DNA of 64,000 nt from Pseudomonadota bacterium (GCA_013285465.1 CP053449.1:1698735-1762734), one strand, 5' to 3'; shown: positions 46,340-56,157, numbered from the stretch's first letter. Notes: generated by a model not told the origin, from the letters alone. Numbers and translations are program-made.

Positions 46340-47919
46340 AATGACAAGGCGTGCGCACGGGCGATTTGCGGCAATTCCAGAATTTGCTTCAACACATCCG
46401 GCGTTAAAGCCTCATCCACCGACACAATTGCCAATGCCTGCCCCGTTCCTTCGGCGCGACCCAGACGGAAATCGGCAATATTAATACCCGCATTCCCCAG
46501 CAATGTTCCCAGCGCACCGATCAAACCCGGCTTGTCTTCATTGCGCATGAACAGCATATGCTGCGTCAGGCTGGCCTCGACCGGAACACCGTCAATATTA
46601 ACGATGCGCGGCGACTGATCGCCGAATAATGTGCCGCCAGCGCTGATTTTGCCGTTTTCGGTTTCAACTTCCAACCTGATCTGGGTGTGGAAATCAGCAC
46701 TGCTTTCATGAAATGTTTCGCTGATTTTAATGCCGCGTTCCGCCGCACGGACAGGCGCATTGACCATATTGATGCCGTCCAGTACCGGCTGCAGCAATCC
46801 CGCAACCGTGACACAAGTCAGCGGCTTGACATTCAGGCGGCTGACCGCACCTTCATAAATAATATGGATGGATTTGATCGGGCTTTGCGCGATCTGTCCG
46901 ATCAATGCGCCAAGCTGCCCCGCCAAGGCCATATAAGGCTTCAGCTTCGGCGCATCCTCGGCACTGACCGATGGCACATTCAGCGCATTCTGCACAGCAC
47001 CTGTCAGCAGAAAATCGGCAATCTGTTCTGCCACCTGTACAGCAACATTTTCCTGCGCCTCGACAGTTGACGCGCCCAGATGCGGCGTACAAATCACATT
47101 TTCATGGCCGAACAGAATATTCTCTTTCGCGGGCTCGACCACAAACACATCCAGCGCCGCCCCCGCGACATGGCCGCCGTTCAACGCCTCCAGTAAATCC
47201 TCTTCCGCCACCAGTGCACCGCGTGCGCAATTGATGATATAAACGCCCGGTTTGGTTTTTGCGAGAAAGTCTTTTGAAATAAGCCCGCGGGTCTTATCGG
47301 TCAAAGGCGTATGCAGCGTAATGTAATCCGCACGCGCCGCCAGCGTATCCAGATCGACTTTTTCCACGCCCAGCTCTGCCGCCTGCGCATCCGCCAAATA
47401 GGGATCATAGGCGATGACTTTCATTTGCAGGCCCAAGGCACGGGTCGCCACAATTTTCCCAATATTGCCGCAACCGACAATGCCGAGCGTTTTCGCATAA
47501 AGCTCCTGCCCCATAAAGCCGGATTTCTCCCATTTTCCGGCATGGGTCGAGGCATTGGCCTGCGGAATGCGGCGGCTGATGGCAAACATCATCGCAATCG
47601 TATGTTCCGCCGTGGTAATCGCATTGCCGAATGGCGTGTTCATCACAACGATGCCTGCATCTGTTGCGGCTTTTTGATCAATATTGTCCACGCCGATACC
47701 GGCGCGGCCGATAACTTTCAGATTTTTTGCCGCAGAAATAATATCGGGCGTCACGACCGTTGAAGAGCGGATGGCAAGCCCGTCATAATTGGCGATTTTA
47801 TCTTTCAGCTCATCAGGCGATAAGCCGGGAATGAAATCAACCTCCACACCGCGTTGTTTTAAAATTTCGACCGCACGGTCAGACATTGAGTCACTAATCA
47901 GTACACGTACCGCTGACAT
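46336..47919 (-). CDS. serA: D-3-phosphoglycerate dehydrogenase
   Basis: This enzyme catalyses the first step of serine synthesis, oxidising 3-phosphoglycerate to 3-phosphohydroxypyruvate with NAD+. It is the long 527-residue form. The substrate/NAD domains have KVIGRAGIGVDNIDQ, the Rossmann loop GIVGCGNIGKIVATRALG, INCARGALVAEEDL, and the catalytic His in CTPHLGASTVEAQENVA. An allosteric substrate-binding domain and a C-terminal ACT domain (DKPGLIGALGTLLGNAGINI) allow serine feedback. It is oriented like serC, with serC 69 bases upstream, so the two may be co-transcribed (serC first). Confidence 0.95.
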   Translation of the reverse strand: MSAVRVLISDSMSDRAVEILKQRGVEVDFIPGLSPDELKDKIANYDGLAIRSSTVVTPDIISAAKNLKVIGRAGIGVDNIDQKAATDAGIVVMNTPFGNAITTAEHTIAMMFAISRRIPQANASTHAGKWEKSGFMGQELYAKTLGIVGCGNIGKIVATRALGLQMKVIAYDPYLADAQAAELGVEKVDLDTLAARADYITLHTPLTDKTRGLISKDFLAKTKPGVYIINCARGALVAEEDLLEALNGGHVAGAALDVFVVEPAKENILFGHENVICTPHLGASTVEAQENVAVQVAEQIADFLLTGAVQNALNVPSVSAEDAPKLKPYMALAGQLGALIGQIAQSPIKSIHIIYEGAVSRLNVKPLTCVTVAGLLQPVLDGINMVNAPVRAAERGIKISETFHESSADFHTQIRLEVETENGKISAGGTLFGDQSPRIVNIDGVPVEASLTQHMLFMRNEDKPGLIGALGTLLGNAGINIADFRLGRAEGTGQALAIVSVDEALTPDVLKQILELPQIARAHALSF

Positions 47920-47988
47920 CTTCTACACACTCCTAAAAACTATTACCCTTCAAATTCTTACAACACACACTTTATCCGTTTTCTTCTT

Positions 47989-49167
47989 TTAGGCGGCCTC
48001 CTGCTCATATTGCGCACGCACGGTGCGGTAGCCCCAATCCAGCCAATTCAGCGCAGATTCAATATCCGCCTTATCCACTGTTGCGCCGCCCCAAAAACGG
48101 AAACCCGGAACGGAATCACGGTGATTGGCAAAATCATAGGCCACGCCCTCACCTTCCAGCAGCTTTTGTACGGATTTGACAATCGGCCAATGATCTTCCG
48201 ACGGGCGGTTCAGAAACCACGGATCAGTCAGTTTCAAGCAGATGCTCGTATTCGAGCGGATCGCTTCTTCCTCGGGCAGGAAATCGATCCAGTCTTTTTC
48301 CGCAGCCCATGCGGTAACGACGGCAAGATTATCATCGCTGCGTTTTTGCATCGCGGAAAGCCCGCCGATTTCCTCGGCCCAGCTCAGTGCGGACAGGCAA
48401 TCCTCCACCGCCAGCATGGACGGCGTATTGATGGTTTTGCCGACAAACGGGTCTTGCGAGACTTTACCTTTTTTGGAAATGCGGAACAGCTTCGGCAGCG
48501 GACGTTCCGGCGTATAGCTTTCAAGGCGCTGAATGGCACGCGGCGACAGGGCGATCATCCCGTGCCCGCCTTCACTGCCCAGCACTTTTTGCCACGACCA
48601 TGTCACGGCGTCCAGCTTATTCCACGGAATATCCATCGAGAACAGCGCCGAGGTCGCGTCACAAATAGCCAGCCCCTTGCGGTCATCTTTAATCCAGTCA
48701 CCGTTTGGAACACGCACACCCGATGTTGTGCCGTTCCATGTAAAGACCACATCACGGTCCGTATCAATCTCCGCAAGATCGGGCAGCATACCGAAATCGG
48801 CTTCAAAGACACGGACATCACGAATACGTAACTCCGCCACAATATCCACGACCCAGATTTTTCCAAAGACTTCCCATGCCATCACATCCACGCCGCGCGG
48901 GCCGAGAAGATTCCATAGCGCCATTTCAAATGCACCGGTATCAGATGCCGGCGTAATCGCGATTTTATAATCTTCCGGTATACCGAGAAGCTTGCGTGAG
49001 CGTTCAATCACGGCCTCAAGCTTTTTCACTTCTCCGCCGGCACGGTGCGACCGACCGGGATGAAAATCTTTTAAACCATCCAAACTCCAACCCGGAAATT
49101 TTGCGCAAGGCCCCGAAGAAAATGTCGGACGCCCCGGGCGTGTAGCGGGTTTTTCAAACTGCGTCAT
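47989..49167 (-). CDS. serC: Phosphoserine aminotransferase
   Basis: This PLP enzyme transaminates 3-phosphohydroxypyruvate with glutamate to give phosphoserine. The 392-residue form resembles the alphaproteobacterial/archaeal SerC subgroup. Visible are FSSGPCAKFPGWSLD at the N-terminus, the phosphate-cofactor region ITPASDTGAFEMALWNLLG, and VTWSWQKVLGSEGGHGM, where the lysine is the PLP Schiff-base residue. FRFWGGATVDKADIESAL is near the end. With serA downstream and serB divergently upstream, all three enzymes of the phosphorylated serine route are clustered. Confidence 0.94.
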   Translation of the reverse strand: MTQFEKPATRPGRPTFSSGPCAKFPGWSLDGLKDFHPGRSHRAGGEVKKLEAVIERSRKLLGIPEDYKIAITPASDTGAFEMALWNLLGPRGVDVMAWEVFGKIWVVDIVAELRIRDVRVFEADFGMLPDLAEIDTDRDVVFTWNGTTSGVRVPNGDWIKDDRKGLAICDATSALFSMDIPWNKLDAVTWSWQKVLGSEGGHGMIALSPRAIQRLESYTPERPLPKLFRISKKGKVSQDPFVGKTINTPSMLAVEDCLSALSWAEEIGGLSAMQKRSDDNLAVVTAWAAEKDWIDFLPEEEAIRSNTSICLKLTDPWFLNRPSEDHWPIVKSVQKLLEGEGVAYDFANHRDSVPGFRFWGGATVDKADIESALNWLDWGYRTVRAQYEQEAA

Positions 49168-49254
49168 TTTTTATTGTTCCTTTTCGCCATGTCTGATTCC
49201 TGCTAAAGTGTATGCCTCTGACGGCAAAACCGCAAGGCAAATACGGACGAAAAG

Positions 49255-50127
49255 ATGACGCAAATTCTCACGCTGATCGCAGGGACGGAACGCAGCCTGC
49301 CCGCAGAATTCATGAATAATGTGAAAGCTGATAAAATCACGGTTCTGCACCGGGACAAAGCCGTCGACTTATTCTTTGAGGATGCCGCCCGCGCTGCCGC
49401 GGTTTTTCAGGAGCTCGCAGCAGAATGCGATACACAAAAAATTGATGCCGTCCTGCAGGATGACAGCCCCGCCCGCCGCAAAAAACTGCTTTGCGCCGAT
49501 ATGGATTCCACCTTAATAGAGCAAGAAGGCCTGGATTTGATTGCCGCGCATCTGGGATTGGGCGCAGAAACCGCCGCTGTAACCGAACGCGCCATGCGCG
49601 GTGAAATCGATTTTGCCGCATCACTGACCGAACGGGTCGCTCTGCTGAAAGGGCTGCCTGCCGCCAAGCTTGATGAAACATTTGCTGCGCTGACAGACAC
49701 GCCCGGTGCGGAAAAACTGGTCAAAACCATGCGAAAAAACGGTGCCAGATGCGTTTTGATTTCCGGCGGCTTTACCGTTTTTGCTGATAAAGTCGCCGCA
49801 CGTCTCGGCTGTCATGCCGCACACAGTAATATTCTTGATATTGCCGATGGCGCTCTGACCGGGCAAGTGCTGCCGCCGATACTTGATAGCCTCCGCAAAC
49901 GAAGTATTCTGGAAGATGAGCGCAACAGACTGAAAATCGGCAACAGCGATGTGCTGGCCGTCGGTGACGGCGCAAATGATATTCCGATGCTGGAAGCCGC
50001 CGGAATGGGAGTCGCCTTCCGCGCAAAACCGAAGGTAGAAGCGATCACACCATACCGCATAAGGTATGGCGACTTATCCTCCCTGCTTTATCTGCAAGGC
50101 TATACGGAAGCGGATATCGTGGCGTGA
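49255..50127 (+). CDS. serB: Phosphoserine phosphatase
   Basis: This HAD-superfamily phosphatase dephosphorylates phosphoserine to serine, the last step of the pathway. The HAD motifs are clear: motif I LLCADMDSTLIEQEGLD (DxDxT/S form), motif II CVLISGGFTVFADKVA, and motif IV LAVGDGANDIPMLEAAGMGVAF. The first 80 residues form a degenerate regulatory (ACT-like) region common to SerB. At 290 residues it is normal for alphaproteobacteria. It is transcribed divergently from serC across an 87-base gap that probably holds both promoters. Confidence 0.95.
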   Translation: MTQILTLIAGTERSLPAEFMNNVKADKITVLHRDKAVDLFFEDAARAAAVFQELAAECDTQKIDAVLQDDSPARRKKLLCADMDSTLIEQEGLDLIAAHLGLGAETAAVTERAMRGEIDFAASLTERVALLKGLPAAKLDETFAALTDTPGAEKLVKTMRKNGARCVLISGGFTVFADKVAARLGCHAAHSNILDIADGALTGQVLPPILDSLRKRSILEDERNRLKIGNSDVLAVGDGANDIPMLEAAGMGVAFRAKPKVEAITPYRIRYGDLSSLLYLQGYTEADIVA

Positions 50128-50128
50128 A

Positions 50129-50542
50129 TTACGCCCTGAGCTTTTGCTCCATAATCTTCATAATATGCTTTTTCAAAAAGATCGGCATAACCGGCTTCAG
50201 CAAATAAGCATCAATCTGCAATTCAATTGCCTTTTTGACGAAATTTTCATCCGCATGGCTGGTCAGGAAAATTATCGGCACACTGCGCAGAGGCGTTTCA
50301 AGACGGCGCACCTGCTTTAAAAATTCAAAGCCGTTCACAGGGCGCATATTGATATCGCAGATGACAACATCAGGTTTTTCCCGTGTTAAAAACCGCAGCC
50401 CTTCAAAACCGTCATCAGCCGAAAAAACTTTTTGAAAACCAAAGCTTAGAAGATGCTTTTCAACCATAAACCGCACAAACTCGTTATCATCAATAACAAG
50501 TGCACGCATCAATGAAAAATCCATTCCCCCGTTAAGAAACAT
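50129..50542 (-). CDS. Single-domain response regulator (CheY-like receiver)
   Basis: The 137-residue protein is almost entirely a receiver domain. The acidic pocket is in RALVIDDNEFVRFMVE, the phospho-accepting Asp in DVVICDINMRPVNGFEFL, the Thr/Ser switch in IIFLTSHAD, and the Lys in YLLKPVMP. No DNA-binding or output domain follows. Start ATG 50542 is chosen for the GGAAGGG nine bases upstream; TTG 50563 is weaker. No histidine kinase gene is adjacent, so its partner is unknown. It ends one base after the convergent serB stop. Confidence 0.9.
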   Translation of the reverse strand: MFLNGGMDFSLMRALVIDDNEFVRFMVEKHLLSFGFQKVFSADDGFEGLRFLTREKPDVVICDINMRPVNGFEFLKQVRRLETPLRSVPIIFLTSHADENFVKKAIELQIDAYLLKPVMPIFLKKHIMKIMEQKLRA

Positions 50543-50718
50543 ATCTTTACGCCCTTCCCACAATATACTCTTCTATTATTATTCATTAAAAATATCATAT
50601 ATTGCTTACGGAAAGCTTAAGCTTACATAAAAGATGTTTAAAATTTTATCTATTATACAAATGACAAAACCGCGCAGAACGGCACGGAGACAAGAGTCAT
50701 AAAGAAGCGGAGATGGTT

Positions 50719-51357
50719 TTATTCCGTCAGCATAAAGGAAGACAGCAGGACATTCACCCCTTCCTGAAAGGCCTTATTCTCGGCGGAATAACGCACAAAC
50801 AGTATCAAGGCATTGTTTTTATAGGTAAAAACATCCCGCGCATAAGCTGTAACACCGTTATAGCCGTGCTGGGTTTCTTCAACCAGGGCACGCAGTTTCA
50901 TCCAGCGGATGCCGTTATCCTGTTCGACAAAATCGACATTGGCCTGAGAAAAGGCGGATTTCAACCGCTCGGAATCATTCTGCTCAATCGCATTTTTCAA
51001 CAACACGAGCATCTCGTTCGGCGAAAACTCATCTCCCGCTATTTCCGGATCAAACACCATGCAATAAGCGTCAACCGTCACAGAATCGCCGGTTGTGAAA
51101 TCTGATTCGCTGTAAATAATCTTTAAGGCACGGATATTGTCATGCCGTTCTTTCAACGGTGCCCCGACAAGAAATCTGGCAAAGATATTTTCTTCGCCCG
51201 GCCAGATCGGCAAAATTGACGGCGCGCCGGGGAAGACCATAGAAAAACTGCAGGCATTGTGTTCCAGGCGATACTCCCCCGCCACGGCCTTTGCCGGCAT
51301 CAAGCCGACAGCCAAAAGAAACACAAACATAAAAAGCCCTGCAATACGCATCATCAT
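50719..51357 (-). CDS. Exported protein of unknown function
   Basis: About 212 residues from the ATG triplet at 51357-51349; an in-frame ATG at 51381 gives eight more. A signal peptide is evident (IAGLFMFVFLLAVGLMPAKAVA) with likely cleavage after the AVA. The mature part is a mixed alpha/beta domain of about 190 residues with a single cysteine pair (Cys in HNACSF and DAYCMVF). I recognise no family. It lies alone between the response regulator and hisS, with no operon partner. A periplasmic location is inferred from the signal peptide. Confidence 0.65.
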   Translation of the reverse strand: MMMRIAGLFMFVFLLAVGLMPAKAVAGEYRLEHNACSFSMVFPGAPSILPIWPGEENIFARFLVGAPLKERHDNIRALKIIYSESDFTTGDSVTVDAYCMVFDPEIAGDEFSPNEMLVLLKNAIEQNDSERLKSAFSQANVDFVEQDNGIRWMKLRALVEETQHGYNGVTAYARDVFTYKNNALILFVRYSAENKAFQEGVNVLLSSFMLTE

Positions 51358-51445
51358 CGTTTTTTCCAATATCTTTATCATTACTTTTAGCGTTTCCGGA
51401 TTTTCTTCCTATCCCAAATCTATCATAAGAAACATAAAGAATAGT

Positions 51446-52807
51446 TTACACGTTTTTTTGTAAACGTAAAATTTTACCATCCTGCGGCTGCCATGTTGCA
51501 GGATTCGCGCTTTCCTGTGTGTGTTCCTGCATGTCTTTGACCTCATGTTCTTTTCCATCCGCAAAAGGCGGAAACCAGACATAGGGAATACCTTTCTTTT
51601 CAGCATAGGCCAGTTGCTTTTTCAACTTGGTCGGAGAATGATACAGCTCCGCCTTAAAACCGCGCTTGCGTAAAACAGCCGCTGTCTCATGCGCCAGATC
51701 ATAAGAATCCTTATCCGGCTGAATAACCAGTATCTCTGTCGGTGAACAGCGTTGCGGCGATAATGCACCGCGATCCATCATCCGTGCAAACAGACGCGTC
51801 AGACCGATAGAAATACCGATGCCGGGCATATTTCTGTTGATAAAATTACCGGTCAGATCATCATAACGCCCGCCTGAACCGACAGAGCCGAAACCGGGAT
51901 CATCCACCAGCACAGCCTCCAGAATGGTTCCGGTATAATAATCAAGCCCGCGCACAATCGACAAATCACCGATCACATCACCTTCCGGCAAATGGTCCAG
52001 CGCACCCAGAACAAAGGCCAGCTCCTCCAGCCCTTCCTGCATCACTTCATTTTCGATCCCCAGCGCCGTCACAGCCTCGGAGACGGCGTAACCGTCACCA
52101 CGGATAGATGCCAGCGCCAGTGCCTTTTCAGCCGTTTGCGCCGTCAGACCGACATCATCAGCCAGCTGTCCGCAAACCGCCTCTGCCCCGATTTTTTCCA
52201 GCTTGTCCAGAATACGCGTAACATCCTGAATATGATCCGCGGTAATGCCGATACCTTGTAGATAACCTGTCAGAATTTTACGGTTGCTGATACGGATCTG
52301 GATTTTTTCCGGCAGATCAAGCCTGCTATAGACCGCATGCATCACCTCCGGCACTTCCGCATCGAAATGCAGTGGAAGATTATCGATATTAATGACATCA
52401 ATATCGCATTGGTAGAATTCGCGGAAGCGGCCTTTTTGCGGACGCTCGCCGCGCCAGACGCGCTGCATCTGATAGCGTTTAAACGGAAAAGTCAGATCAT
52501 TGAAATATTGCGCCGCATAGCGGGCAAAGGGTACCGTCAGGTCAAAATGCAGCGCCAGACGGGCATCGCTGTCATCATCATCATCCGCCTGCAACCGCGA
52601 CAAAGTGTAAATTTCCTTATCCGCCGCGCCTTTTGCCATCAAGGCGTCCAGTTCCTCCACCGACGGCGTTTCAATATTGGCATAGCCGTAGCTTTCAAAA
52701 ACCTCGCGGATCACATCCATCCATTGCTGTTCAATGGCGCGGAATTCCGGCAACCATTCCGGATAGCCGCTAATCGGTTTCGGTTTGTATTTTCCTTGTT
52801 TTGACAT
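51446..52807 (-). CDS. hisS: Histidyl-tRNA synthetase
   Basis: This class II aminoacyl-tRNA synthetase charges tRNA-His, 453 residues. Motif 2 is visible in FKRYQMQRVWRGERPQKGR followed by FREFYQCDIDVIN, and the histidine-specific signatures are LDYYTGTILEAVL and GRYDDLTG. Motif 3 is GIGISIGLTRLFARM. The anticodon-binding domain (ILVIQPDKDSYDLAHETAAV) is at the C-terminus. The Asp-rich insert ADDDDDSDARLALH between motifs 1 and 2 is slightly unusual. It lies 14 bases downstream of the cobT stop, in the same direction, so it may share that transcript. Confidence 0.95.
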   Translation of the reverse strand: MSKQGKYKPKPISGYPEWLPEFRAIEQQWMDVIREVFESYGYANIETPSVEELDALMAKGAADKEIYTLSRLQADDDDDSDARLALHFDLTVPFARYAAQYFNDLTFPFKRYQMQRVWRGERPQKGRFREFYQCDIDVINIDNLPLHFDAEVPEVMHAVYSRLDLPEKIQIRISNRKILTGYLQGIGITADHIQDVTRILDKLEKIGAEAVCGQLADDVGLTAQTAEKALALASIRGDGYAVSEAVTALGIENEVMQEGLEELAFVLGALDHLPEGDVIGDLSIVRGLDYYTGTILEAVLVDDPGFGSVGSGGRYDDLTGNFINRNMPGIGISIGLTRLFARMMDRGALSPQRCSPTEILVIQPDKDSYDLAHETAAVLRKRGFKAELYHSPTKLKKQLAYAEKKGIPYVWFPPFADGKEHEVKDMQEHTQESANPATWQPQDGKILRLQKNV

Positions 52808-52821
52808 TTTTCTCCGCTTTT

Positions 52822-54570
52822 TCAGGCCAGCATTTCGATCATTTTATCAACCAGCGTTTCCGCGAGGTCATTCACATCGGTGATTTTGACAGCCTTCTGA
52901 TAATAACGCGTCACATCATGGCCGATACCGATTGACAGCAATTCTATGTTCTTTTTGTTTTCAAGCCAATGAATAACTTTATGAAGATGTTCTTCCAGAA
53001 ACTGGCCGTGATTGCAGGACAGCGTCGCATCATCAATCGGCGCACCGTCCGAAATGACAATCAGGATCTTGCGTTCCTCCGGCATTGTCCGTAAACGGTC
53101 ATAGGCCCAAAGCAATGCTTCGCCGTCAATATTTTCCTTTAATAAGCCGTCCTGCAGCATCAGGCTGAGCGCGATACGGGCGCGCCGCCACGGCGTATCC
53201 GCCGCCTTATATATAATGTGCAGTAAATCATTCAGCCGCCCCGGTGCCGGCGGGCTGCCTGCCAGCTTCCATTTTTTCTGCGATTCGCCGCCCTTCCAGT
53301 GTTTGGTGGTAAAACCGAGGATTTCGGTACGAATGCCGCAACGCTCCAGTGTCCGTGCCAGAATTTCGGTACTGATTGCCGCCGTCATAATCGGACGTCC
53401 GCGCATGGAACCGGAATTATCAATCAACAAACTCACGACCGTATCGCGAAACGGCGCATCATGGCTTTGCTTATAACAGAGCGGATTTTCCGGGTTTGTG
53501 ACGATTTCGCCCAGACGTTTATGATCCAGTAAACCGGTGTCATAACTGAACTGATATGCGTATTTTTGCCGTGCCAGAATGTAGCGCTGCAGCTTCGCGG
53601 CAAAACGGCCAATCATTTTCTGGGTGGAGGCCATCATTTCATCAAGATATTTGCGCAGTTCCACCAATTCTTCCTGCGTTGCAAGCTTACCGGCCTGCTC
53701 GACCGTATCGAATTCCGTCGTATAGATATTATAGCTGTAATCCGCCATCTCCAGCGCAAACTGGCGGGCATATTGCGGCAACTCCGCCATCTGTTGCTCC
53801 TGCGTCGGCTGGCTGCGTCCGCGCACCATCTCCTCCAGCAGCGCATTGGTCATCTGGCGCATATTCTGCGGATCGCTCTGCGCAGATTCCGCTTCGCCCA
53901 GCGCCGCCGTCGCCATCATTTTCTGCATGCTGTCTTCCTGCCCCGCCGCGCCGCCGCTCTCGTCCTGATCGCCGTCATCGGCAGATTCTTCATCCGTCAA
54001 TGCGCCGTCCGCATCCGCACTATCCGAAGGCGGCAAAACATCACGCTCCGTTTCAAAACCAAGGTCTTTCAAAAGAGCAAGCCCCATCCGCGCATAGGCG
54101 GCCTGATCGGACAGCACGTCTTTCATCAGTTCCGCATGTTTTTCAATGCGCGCCGTATCAGCTGCGGGAAAGTCTTTGGAAAATTTGCGCCCTGTCAAAG
54201 ACTGCCACAGGGAAAAATAGACGCTTTGCGCCGCTGACGGCGCTGCGCTGATTTCCTGTTCGATCGCATGCTGCATATTCACCGCCGCACCGCGCATCCG
54301 TGCCGCACCCAAAGCTTCGCAACGCGCATATTCCAGCAATGTCGCCGCCATCGCGGTTTCCGCATCGCGCGGAGACAGTTTTTTATGAAGTGACGGGTTG
54401 TGATAGCGGCGGCGGAATGCCTCGCGGTCAGCCGCACCACGCAGATCACCGCCGGTATTTTCGATTTCTTCAAGACCCGTCAGATCAATATCATCGTCCT
54501 CGGCAAGGGCGCGCATCGCAGCGGCAACGGCCGCTTCAAAAGCTTCTCTTTCCTCAGGCGTCGCGGTCAT
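52822..54570 (-). CDS. cobT: Cobaltochelatase subunit CobT
   Basis: This is the VWA-type subunit of the aerobic cobaltochelatase, which with CobS and CobN inserts Co2+ into hydrogenobyrinate a,c-diamide. The 582-residue protein starts at MTATPEEREAFEA, 17 bases inside the cobS end. A highly acidic low-complexity middle (near residues 200-235, Asp/Glu/Ser-rich) is typical of CobT. The C-terminal VWA domain has the MIDAS motif VSLLIDNSGSMRGRP, and later ILVISDGAPIDD. cobS overlaps upstream. CobN is not in the window. The same AAA+/VWA pair type also appears in other metal chelatases, but this size and acid tract fit CobT. Confidence 0.93.
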   Translation of the reverse strand: MTATPEEREAFEAAVAAAMRALAEDDDIDLTGLEEIENTGGDLRGAADREAFRRRYHNPSLHKKLSPRDAETAMAATLLEYARCEALGAARMRGAAVNMQHAIEQEISAAPSAAQSVYFSLWQSLTGRKFSKDFPAADTARIEKHAELMKDVLSDQAAYARMGLALLKDLGFETERDVLPPSDSADADGALTDEESADDGDQDESGGAAGQEDSMQKMMATAALGEAESAQSDPQNMRQMTNALLEEMVRGRSQPTQEQQMAELPQYARQFALEMADYSYNIYTTEFDTVEQAGKLATQEELVELRKYLDEMMASTQKMIGRFAAKLQRYILARQKYAYQFSYDTGLLDHKRLGEIVTNPENPLCYKQSHDAPFRDTVVSLLIDNSGSMRGRPIMTAAISTEILARTLERCGIRTEILGFTTKHWKGGESQKKWKLAGSPPAPGRLNDLLHIIYKAADTPWRRARIALSLMLQDGLLKENIDGEALLWAYDRLRTMPEERKILIVISDGAPIDDATLSCNHGQFLEEHLHKVIHWLENKKNIELLSIGIGHDVTRYYQKAVKITDVNDLAETLVDKMIEMLA

Positions 54571-55540
54571 AGATAAGTTCCACTCCGAAACAACGCTGAT
54601 AATATTCGGCCAGAACACGGTGTTCCATCGGGTCGGTACGGTTCATAAAGGTAATGCGGAACGCATGTGCCAGATCATCAAAAATCAGGTAATTTTCTGC
54701 CCAGTGCAGCACGGTACGCGGCGACATCACCACCGACAGATCACCGGCCTTAAAGCCCTGACGCGTCAGATGCGCCATCCGTACCATCAAGGTCGCGGTT
54801 TCGCGTTTGTCCTTGTCTTTGGCGAATTCCGGCAGCTTTGCCAGCAGAATCGCAATTTCCTGTTCTTCCGGCAGATAATTCAGCGCTGTCACAATATGCC
54901 AGCGATCCATCTGCCCCTGATTGATCGTCTGTGTGCCGTGATACAGCCCCGTCGTATCGCCCAGACCCACCGTATTGGCGGTCGCAAAAATACGGAAGGC
55001 CGGATGCGGCGTAATCACGCGGTTCTGCTCCAGCAGCGTCATGCGCCCATCCGCCTCCAGCAGACGCTGGATCACAAACATCACATCGGGACGCCCCGCA
55101 TCATATTCATCAAAAACCAGCGCGACCGGATTTTGCAGCGCCCAGGGCAGCAATCCTTCCTGAAATTCCGTCACCTGCTTGCCGTCTTTCAGAACAATGG
55201 CATCACGCCCGACCAGTTCGGTCCGGCTGATATGGCTGTCCAGATTAATGCGGATGCACGGCCAGTTCAGCCTTGCCGCGACCTGCTCGATATGGGTTGA
55301 TTTTCCTGTACCGTGATAGCCCTGAATCATCACACGGCGGTTATGCGTGAATCCTGCCAGCAGCGCCAATGTCGTGTTACGGTCAAAGACATAGCTGTCA
55401 TCGATTTTCGGCACATAGGCATCATTCGCCGGAGACGAAAAAGCCGGCACCTGCATATTGCTTTCAATACCGAAAATCTGCTGAACCGATACGGTCGTAT
55501 CCGGTGTTTCCAGTACAAACTGGTCCGCTTTAATTGTCAT
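54554..55540 (-). CDS. cobS: Cobaltochelatase subunit CobS (AAA+ ATPase)
   Basis: This is the AAA+ partner of CobT, 328 residues. Walker A is MIQGYHGTGKSTHIEQVAAR, Walker B LVFDEYDAGRPD, and the substrate-arm region is IRINLDSHISRTELVGRDAI. The sensor-like IFATANTVGLGDTTGLYHGT and the pre-sensor insert GQMDRWHIVTALNYLPEEQE are typical of the MoxR/CobS branch. Its ATG overlaps the J-domain gene stop by four bases, and its end overlaps cobT by 17. The product with CobN and CobT completes cobalt insertion, so this organism makes cobalamin by the aerobic route. It supplies the cofactor used by IcmF. Confidence 0.95.
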   Translation of the reverse strand: MTIKADQFVLETPDTTVSVQQIFGIESNMQVPAFSSPANDAYVPKIDDSYVFDRNTTLALLAGFTHNRRVMIQGYHGTGKSTHIEQVAARLNWPCIRINLDSHISRTELVGRDAIVLKDGKQVTEFQEGLLPWALQNPVALVFDEYDAGRPDVMFVIQRLLEADGRMTLLEQNRVITPHPAFRIFATANTVGLGDTTGLYHGTQTINQGQMDRWHIVTALNYLPEEQEIAILLAKLPEFAKDKDKRETATLMVRMAHLTRQGFKAGDLSVVMSPRTVLHWAENYLIFDDLAHAFRITFMNRTDPMEHRVLAEYYQRCFGVELIYDRDA

Positions 55541-56157
55541 TCGTCTTCCCTCTCCAGTTCCTGGTATTTCTGATAGGCAATTTTTAAAACCGAATAGGCC
55601 ATATTGAGTTTTTTCATCATCTCTTCGGCCTCCGGGTCGCTGCCGCCGCGTAAATCCGGATGATATTTTTTGACCAGACGTTTATATTCTGATTGAATCT
55701 CCGGCCATGTCAATGGCGGCGACAGCCCAAGAGCGGCCATCGCTTCGCTTTCCGGTGTCAGGAGTGTTTCACTATCCTGTGTTTGGCGTTTTTGCTCATG
55801 ATAATTGATGCGCTCACCAAAGAAGTTCATATCCTCATAAATGCGGCGCTGCAGGCGTTCAAAATCCACGGGATGCGGCGCCATATCCCATGTCGGACGA
55901 TCCCACAGATAAGTATTATACATCTGCCGTTCAATCTCTGCACGCGTCATGCCCTCAAAGAAATTCCAGTTTCTGTTGTAATTCGTGACATGTTCAAGGC
56001 AAAAGTGATAATATTCCTTCAAATCACGGGATTTTGGGGCACGGTATTCGCCGGGATTGGTGCAACCCGGCACATCGCAAGGACCCGGCTGCGGAGTGTA
56101 TTTTTCCTTTTCCTTCGCCAGCAAGTCCAGAAAGTATTTTGACGGCCTAAACCCCAT
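55537..56157 (-). CDS. J-domain (DnaJ-type) protein linked to cobST
   Basis: The 206-residue protein carries a J domain at its C-terminus: WPEIQSEYKRLVKKYHPDLRGG, with the HPD motif, near residues 150-175, ending SVLKIAYQKYQELE. The N-terminal part has a Cys-rich stretch CDVPGCTNPGEYRAPK and CLEHVTNYNRNWNFF, a possible zinc-binding module. In many alphaproteobacteria a J-domain protein of this type precedes cobS. It may recruit Hsp70 to the chelatase, but this is inferred. Its stop overlaps cobS by four bases. It is the first gene of the leftward J-cobS-cobT(-hisS) unit. Confidence 0.87.
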   Translation of the reverse strand: MGFRPSKYFLDLLAKEKEKYTPQPGPCDVPGCTNPGEYRAPKSRDLKEYYHFCLEHVTNYNRNWNFFEGMTRAEIERQMYNTYLWDRPTWDMAPHPVDFERLQRRIYEDMNFFGERINYHEQKRQTQDSETLLTPESEAMAALGLSPPLTWPEIQSEYKRLVKKYHPDLRGGSDPEAEEMMKKLNMAYSVLKIAYQKYQELEREDE

